A DNA stretch of 8,681 nt from an uncultured Eisenbergiella sp. (GTDB lineage Bacteria; Bacillota; Clostridia; Lachnospirales; Lachnospiraceae). Below, piece by piece: positions 5,491 through 8,681 of this stretch. Position 1 is the first letter of the stretch. Each line of letters starts with the position of its first letter. A program made the translations under genes and the position numbers. The notes below the pieces were generated by a model that saw only the letters and a program-made list of their open reading frames with translations, was not told where the DNA came from and made no database searches. The stretch spans positions 1 to 8,681 of the forward strand of contig CANQTI010000075.1 of NCBI GenBank assembly GCA_947626725.1. Reading direction: 5' to 3'.

Positions 5491-5590
5491 CTATATACCG
5501 CTTTCGATATACTGCGCCGTTTCCGACAGATACCATTCCTGATATATGCATTCTGCCGCGTCAAAAGAACCGTAGCTTGCTTTTCTCCAA
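5491..5590 (-). pseudogene. Possible small ORF or remnant in the lipid kinase leader
   Basis: In the leader before the lipid kinase, one minus-strand frame ends at TAG 5491-5493 and reads SFDAAECIYQEWYLSETAQY plus IESGI, which looks like real protein. It is open back to about 5630 but contains no standard start codon. A TTG at 5588-5590 in the neighbouring frame gives MEKSKLRFF and then TGA (5561-5563). A +1 shift on TTT-TGA-C would join it to the protein-like frame and make a 32-aa product. It could be a decayed gene, a frameshift-expressed peptide or chance. Confidence 0.25.
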
Positions 5591-5655
5591 AACGGTGAAG
5601 GGTCCGCAGGGACACCCCCGCCGCCGCTTTAGAATCAACGCTTCATCAAAACTGT

Positions 5656-5683
5656 ATTTTAGCACAAAAAAGAGCAAAGTCAA
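5656..5683 (-). promoter_or_regulatory. Promoter of the lipid kinase-phosphatase operon
   Basis: On the minus strand TTGACT (5678-5683), a 5/6 match to -35, is followed after 16 bp by TAAAAT (5656-5661), preceded by TGC as an extended -10. Transcription would start near 5649, leaving a leader of about 170 nt before the kinase. Confidence 0.7.
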
Positions 5684-5698
5684 GAGAGGGAAGGAAAG

Positions 5699-5725
5699 CT
5701 TAAGGAATCCTAATAAATCCTTAAG
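5699..5725 (-). terminator. Hairpin at the end of the GT4 gene (possible terminator)
   Basis: CTTAAGGA (5699-5706) and TCCTTAAG (5718-5725) form a perfect 8-bp stem with an 11-nt loop. The stem includes the TAA stop codon of the GT4 gene (5721-5723). It is followed on the minus strand by pyrimidine-rich CTTTCCTTCCCTCTCTT. The downstream operon has its own promoter directly after it. Confidence 0.45.
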
Positions 5726-6947
5726 ATTTGTGATAATTCAGGCAGATTGGACGCGGCAAATAAAGCCCTGCACTTCGTCCAAAGGCACTTTTCTCCGAAA
5801 ATATGTGAGTACCGATAGCGCCCCGGTAACAATCCAGGGCCCTGACGGCGATCCTGGCCGCACCATATTCCCGCGCTGTCTGCAAAGCGCCGTCCCGGAG
5901 CGAGACAAGCATCTCTTCCCTTTCCATCAGGTCCGCCAGTTTATTCGCGAAAACTGCCGCATCCTCTTCCACCATATATCCGTTTTTTCCATCGATGACG
6001 ATATCTTCCGTTCCGGTGGCGCGCACCGCCAGCACCGGCGTTCCCGCGGCCATCGCTTCCAGAGAAACGATTCCCTGGGTTTCCGAGGTGGAAGGGAACA
6101 GAAAAAAGTCGGCGGCAGCGCAGTAATTGACAATTTCCCGATTTTCCACCCTGCCTGCGAACCGGACCTGCGCGTCCAGTCCCAGCTCCTCAACACGGCG
6201 GCGGAGATGTTTCTCCAACGGCCCTTCCCCGATCAGCGCCAGAACAAAATCTGTTTTCGTGCTGTGCCGATAAAGCGCAAGACTCTCCAGCAGAAAATCG
6301 ATATTCTTTTCCTTTGCGAGGCGGGCCGTACAGACAAACAGACGCTTTCCCTCCGCCGCAAGCTGCCTTCGCACCTCCCGAACCTTTTCCTTTTCCGGGC
6401 AATAGCTTCCCTCCAATACTCCCGTGGGCAGCACTGTGATGGGCGCGGTGACGCCAATTGCCTCCAGATATCGTTTCATGCCCGGTGACGGCGCGATCAG
6501 GGCGTCACACCGTCCGGCAAAATACCGGATATAGGCCGGTACGAGACATTTCGCTCCAGAAAGCCTCAAATAATGCAGATACTGCTCATATCGGGTATGA
6601 TAGGTGAACACCAGCGGTACATGAAACCTGCGCGACATGTGCAGCGCCGCATTTCCCATCGCCACCGGATGATGTACATGGATCACATCGAACCCTTCCC
6701 CCGCAAAGATTCTCTCTATGGCCGGATCAAAGCCGTCCGGCACGGAGAAACCTCCGCAGACGCCGGAAAGCAGATTCCTGCAGCGGATCACTCCTTCCTC
6801 TCCCTCCGGGCACACCTCTCCGTAGGTGGGCGCAAAGACCGTCACCTCATGTCCCAACCGCCGCAGGCTGACCGCCAACCGTTCCACGGAGATCGGGACA
6901 CCGCCCACAAATGGTTTATAGTTGTTGGTCATCATCGCGATCTTCAT
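5721..6947 (-). CDS. GT4 family glycosyltransferase (GT-B fold)
   Basis: This 408-aa protein transfers a sugar from a nucleotide sugar to an acceptor. The N-terminal half has the Gly-rich loop KPFVGGV (11-17) and an HVHHP motif (90-94, VIHVHHP). The C-terminal half has TARLAKEKN (207-215; R209 and K212 are the usual phosphate-binding residues), GEGPLE (240-245), AGRV and the EX7E motif at E289-E297 within SETQGIVSLEAMAAGTPVLA. This arrangement resembles bacterial diacylglycerol glucosyl- or phosphatidylinositol mannosyltransferases, so a membrane-lipid acceptor is a fair guess in this context. Start choice: a GTG at 6965 is in frame, but AGGAGGAA (6951-6958) lies just before ATG 6947 with 5 nt spacing, so ATG is taken. 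It lies downstream of the dedA-like gene, separated by a 154-bp gap filled with a 20-bp repeat array. Confidence 0.9.
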   Translation of the reverse strand: MKIAMMTNNYKPFVGGVPISVERLAVSLRRLGHEVTVFAPTYGEVCPEGEEGVIRCRNLLSGVCGGFSVPDGFDPAIERIFAGEGFDVIHVHHPVAMGNAALHMSRRFHVPLVFTYHTRYEQYLHYLRLSGAKCLVPAYIRYFAGRCDALIAPSPGMKRYLEAIGVTAPITVLPTGVLEGSYCPEKEKVREVRRQLAAEGKRLFVCTARLAKEKNIDFLLESLALYRHSTKTDFVLALIGEGPLEKHLRRRVEELGLDAQVRFAGRVENREIVNYCAAADFFLFPSTSETQGIVSLEAMAAGTPVLAVRATGTEDIVIDGKNGYMVEEDAAVFANKLADLMEREEMLVSLRDGALQTAREYGAARIAVRALDCYRGAIGTHIFSEKSAFGRSAGLYLPRPICLNYHKS

Positions 6948-6950
6948 AGC

Positions 6951-6958
6951 TTCCTCCT
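6951..6958 (-). promoter_or_regulatory. Strong Shine-Dalgarno setting the GT4 start
   Basis: AGGAGGAA on the minus strand, with 5 nt between GGAGG (6953-6957) and ATG 6947. It falls inside the longer open frame starting at GTG 6965 and so supports the shorter protein. Confidence 0.8.
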
Positions 6959-6984
6959 GTATCACCGATAAAAATACATGTCCC

Positions 6985-7089
6985 CCGTATTAAATACATG
7001 CTCCCGTATTAAATGCATGCCTTCCATATTAAATACGTGTTTTCCGTATTAAATACACGCTTTCCGTATTAAATACGTGCTTTCCGTAT
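6985..7089. repeat. 20-bp tandem repeat array between dedA-like and GT4 genes
   Basis: Five units (6985-7003, 7004-7023, 7024-7043, 7044-7063, 7064-7083) and a partial sixth (7084-7089) follow the pattern CCGTATTAAATACGTGCTTT. The first unit is 19 bp, the others 20 bp. Each unit contains the interrupted palindrome GTAT-TAA-ATAC; differences cluster in the outer bases. On the minus strand each unit includes TAA and there is no long open frame, so it is not coding. It fills most of the 154-bp gap between two co-oriented genes. The function is unknown. Confidence 0.9.
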
Positions 7090-7101
7090 CATCCGCAGCC
7101 T

Positions 7102-7611
7102 TCATGCCAGATATCGCAGCACTGCATCTCCCAGGAAATATCCGGCTCCCACAAAAAACAAGTTCCAGGCGGCCACTCCCAGCGCGGAGCTGACCGTATA
7201 TTTCCAGAAATCCATTTTCAACACACCGGCCGGAATGGAAATCAGTGTCCGTACCATAGGGATCAGCTTGCTGACAAATACGCCGATACACCCTCTTTTT
7301 CGCAGCATGTCAAAATTTCTGTCGATAGCCTGTCTATGTCCAGGAAATTTTTTCAGATACCATTTCAGAAACAGATCGCCGCCCACATACCCCAGCAAAT
7401 ATAGGATCCAGCTTCCCAGAAGCCCCGCGGCCACCGTGATGAGAAAGGCCGCCGGGAAACGGATGCCTCCCCGCGCGGCCCAGACGCCCGCCAGCGGCAT
7501 GATCACGCCCGCCGGAAAGCCCGGCAGATTCATATACTCCAGCAGCACGATCACGAAGATCGCCGCCGCCCCATACTGCACGAAATACTGCATCAACACG
7601 TCAAGATTCAT
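7102..7611 (-). CDS. DedA family membrane protein (VTT domain)
   Basis: This 169-aa protein of the DedA/SNARE-associated family is an integral membrane protein; relatives flip or move lipids such as undecaprenyl phosphate or phosphatidylethanolamine and support the proton motive force. Visible family marks are E25 and NLPGFPAG (28-35) in the first re-entrant segment, a Gly-rich membrane segment (about 55-77), then SKLIPMVRTLISIPAGVLKM (114-133) with the conserved R121 and PAG, and a final span (142-162). The length is close to small DedA proteins. Start choice: an ATG at 7623 has only a purine run before it, while ATG 7611 has AGG (7617-7619) 5 nt upstream, so 7611 is preferred. It is probably transcribed with the GT4 gene downstream. 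It begins a new unit after the carB terminator. Confidence 0.88.
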   Translation of the reverse strand: MNLDVLMQYFVQYGAAAIFVIVLLEYMNLPGFPAGVIMPLAGVWAARGGIRFPAAFLITVAAGLLGSWILYLLGYVGGDLFLKWYLKKFPGHRQAIDRNFDMLRKRGCIGVFVSKLIPMVRTLISIPAGVLKMDFWKYTVSSALGVAAWNLFFVGAGYFLGDAVLRYLA

Positions 7612-7649
7612 TTTTTCCTGCATTTCTTTCTATGGCTTTTTCGAATATC

Positions 7650-7678
7650 AGTATATGTGTGAAAAATAAAAATACCCA
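7650..7678 (-). promoter_or_regulatory. Weak candidate promoter for the dedA-like gene
   Basis: On the minus strand TATACT (7650-7655) is a 5/6 match to the -10 box. At 17 bp spacing the -35 would be TGGGTA (7673-7678), only 3/6. The region 7612-7782 is AT-rich and contains nothing better. Confidence 0.25.
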
Positions 7679-7687
7679 TCCAGGAAA

Positions 7688-7701
7688 AGAAAAGCTTTTC
7701 T
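7688..7701. other. Perfect 14-bp palindrome upstream of the dedA-like gene
   Basis: AGAAAAGCTTTTCT reads the same on both strands without a spacer. It lies about 77 bp upstream of the chosen start, near the candidate promoter, and could be an operator; the surrounding A/T runs also make chance possible. Confidence 0.4.
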
Positions 7702-7782
7702 GAAAAAAAGCGAAAAAAGAGAAGAGAAATCTTAAGAAAAACCAAAACAAAGGCTCCGCGCAAAGCTCCTATTCCGGGCATG

Positions 7783-7815
7783 AAAAAAGCGAAAGCATTT
7801 CGCTTTCGCTTTTTT
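7783..7815 (-). terminator. Strong intrinsic terminator of carB
   Basis: AAAAAAGCGAAAGC (7783-7796) and GCTTTCGCTTTTTT (7802-7815) are perfect 14-bp inverted arms with a 5-nt loop. On the minus strand the hairpin ends in a run of six T, 32 bp beyond the carB stop. The symmetry means it could also stop plus-strand transcripts. Confidence 0.92.
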
Positions 7816-7847
7816 CCCTTGATTGATCTGTATCAAAAACGGATCGT

Positions 7848-8681
7848 TTATTTGTCCGTGATCTGTGCATGGAACTCCTGCAAAGATTGCACAGGAAGCT
7901 TGCCGTCGCGCTTCGCGCTGCGGATGCCCTCCACGGTGGCGCGGGCCATGGCCATGGTGGTCATGTACGGAATCCGGTTCTTGATCGCAGCCTTGCGGAT
8001 GTAGCTGTCGTCCACGGCGCCCTTCTTGCCGTTGGGCGTGTTGACGATCAGCTGGATCTTGCCGTTGGTAATCTTATCCAGGATGTTGGGACGCCCCTCG
8101 TTGATCTTGCATACCTTCAGCGCAGGGATTCCCGCCGCCTCGATCATATCGCAGGTCCTTCCGGTCGCCATGATGGAGAAGCCGCATTCATAGAAGCCCT
8201 TCGCGATCTCCACCAGCTCCGGCTTATCCCTGTCATTGACGGAAATCAGCACGCAGCCCTCCGTAGGGACCTGGCATTTGGCGGCTTCCTCCGCCTTGAA
8301 GAACGCATCCCCGAAATCCGAGGACAGTCCGAGCACTTCGCCCGTGGAACGCATTTCCGGCCCGAGCAGCGGATCCACCTCAGGGAACATGTTGAACGGA
8401 AATACCGCTTCCTTCACGCCGTAGTGCGCAAATTTCTTCTCATGCAGATCCGGCACAGGGCTCTTGCGGCCGGTGAACGGCATCGTGATGATGTCCGTGG
8501 CGATCTGCACCATGTTGATGCCGCAGACCTTGGACACTAGCGGCACCGTACGGGATGCTCTGGGGTTGGCCTCGATGACGAACACCCTGCCGTCCTCGAT
8601 GGCATACTGCATATTCATCAGACCGACAACATGCATCTGGCTGGCGATCTTTCTCGTATATTCCTTGATGGTCGCGATCTG
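7848..8681 (-). CDS. carB: Carbamoyl-phosphate synthase large subunit, C-terminal part
   Basis: The reading frame runs off the right edge, leaving the last 277 residues of a protein usually near 1070 aa. CarB makes carbamoyl phosphate from bicarbonate, ATP and ammonia for pyrimidine and arginine synthesis. Visible here are the end of the second ATP-grasp domain with VFVIEANPRASRT (33-45; E37 and N39 match metal ligands), the linking segment KEAVFPFNMFPEVDPLLGPEMRSTGE (90-115) and the C-terminal MGS-like allosteric domain from about 143 (VLISVNDRDKPE, NEGRPNI, LIVNTPNGKKG). In that domain the usual T-x-G-T loop reads ATGRT. An internal ATG at 8636 is not the start, because the frame and homology continue upstream to the edge. 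carA would be expected upstream, outside the window. A strong terminator follows. Confidence 0.97.
   Translation of the reverse strand, partial: QIATIKEYTRKIASQMHVVGLMNMQYAIEDGRVFVIEANPRASRTVPLVSKVCGINMVQIATDIITMPFTGRKSPVPDLHEKKFAHYGVKEAVFPFNMFPEVDPLLGPEMRSTGEVLGLSSDFGDAFFKAEEAAKCQVPTEGCVLISVNDRDKPELVEIAKGFYECGFSIMATGRTCDMIEAAGIPALKVCKINEGRPNILDKITNGKIQLIVNTPNGKKGAVDDSYIRKAAIKNRIPYMTTMAMARATVEGIRSAKRDGKLPVQSLQEFHAQITDK

Noticed and set aside
5577..6488. Plus-strand frame of 303 codons opposite the GT4 gene
   Set aside because: Antisense to a gene with an intact EX7E motif and a strong ribosome binding site; no family features of its own.
6985..7089. CRISPR array
   Set aside because: Units are contiguous 20-bp repeats without unique spacers and there are no cas genes.

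Overview
The window looks like chromosomal DNA of a gut-type Clostridia species, probably Lachnospiraceae. The GC content is moderate and nearly all genes lie on the minus strand. The large GTPYDDVFRTLLNDCS-type nuclease proteins belong to a family typical of that group. This placement is inferred from protein style; no rRNA or other marker gene is present.

Layout, left to right. Positions 1-139 hold a near-consensus minus-strand promoter and a GC-rich structured leader for a gene that starts just beyond the left edge. Positions 140-1273 and 1439-2737 are two tandem minus-strand paralogs of an Rpn/PD-(D/E)XK nuclease ('putative transposase') family. They were duplicated together with their promoter and leader. 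The second copy has gained an eight-unit hexapeptide array and one extra tetrapeptide repeat. Positions 2738-3127 carry the second copy's promoter, a perfect 12-bp dyad containing TATAAT on both strands, and two 18-bp direct repeats. Positions 3128-3700 (+) encode the only plus-strand gene, a 190-aa protein of unknown function. A cluster of hairpins at 3717-3824 separates it from the converging lipid genes.

The remaining minus-strand genes read from right to left as follows: the 3' end of carB (pyrimidine/arginine synthesis, with a very strong terminator); dedA-like membrane protein; a GT4 glycosyltransferase; a DagK/YegS-type lipid kinase; and a PAP2-like membrane phosphatase. The kinase and phosphatase form a two-gene operon with its own promoter. 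The DedA and GT4 genes flank a 20-bp tandem-repeat array. Together the four genes look like a membrane-lipid or glycolipid metabolism group: lipid flipping, glycosylation of a lipid acceptor, lipid phosphorylation and dephosphorylation. The exact substrates cannot be read from the sequence.

The most interesting part is the tandem Rpn pair. It combines recent duplication, variable short repeats, a possible intragenic start for a separate C-terminal protein (as described for E. coli Rpn toxin-antitoxin genes) and a leader hairpin that would cover the ribosome binding site.
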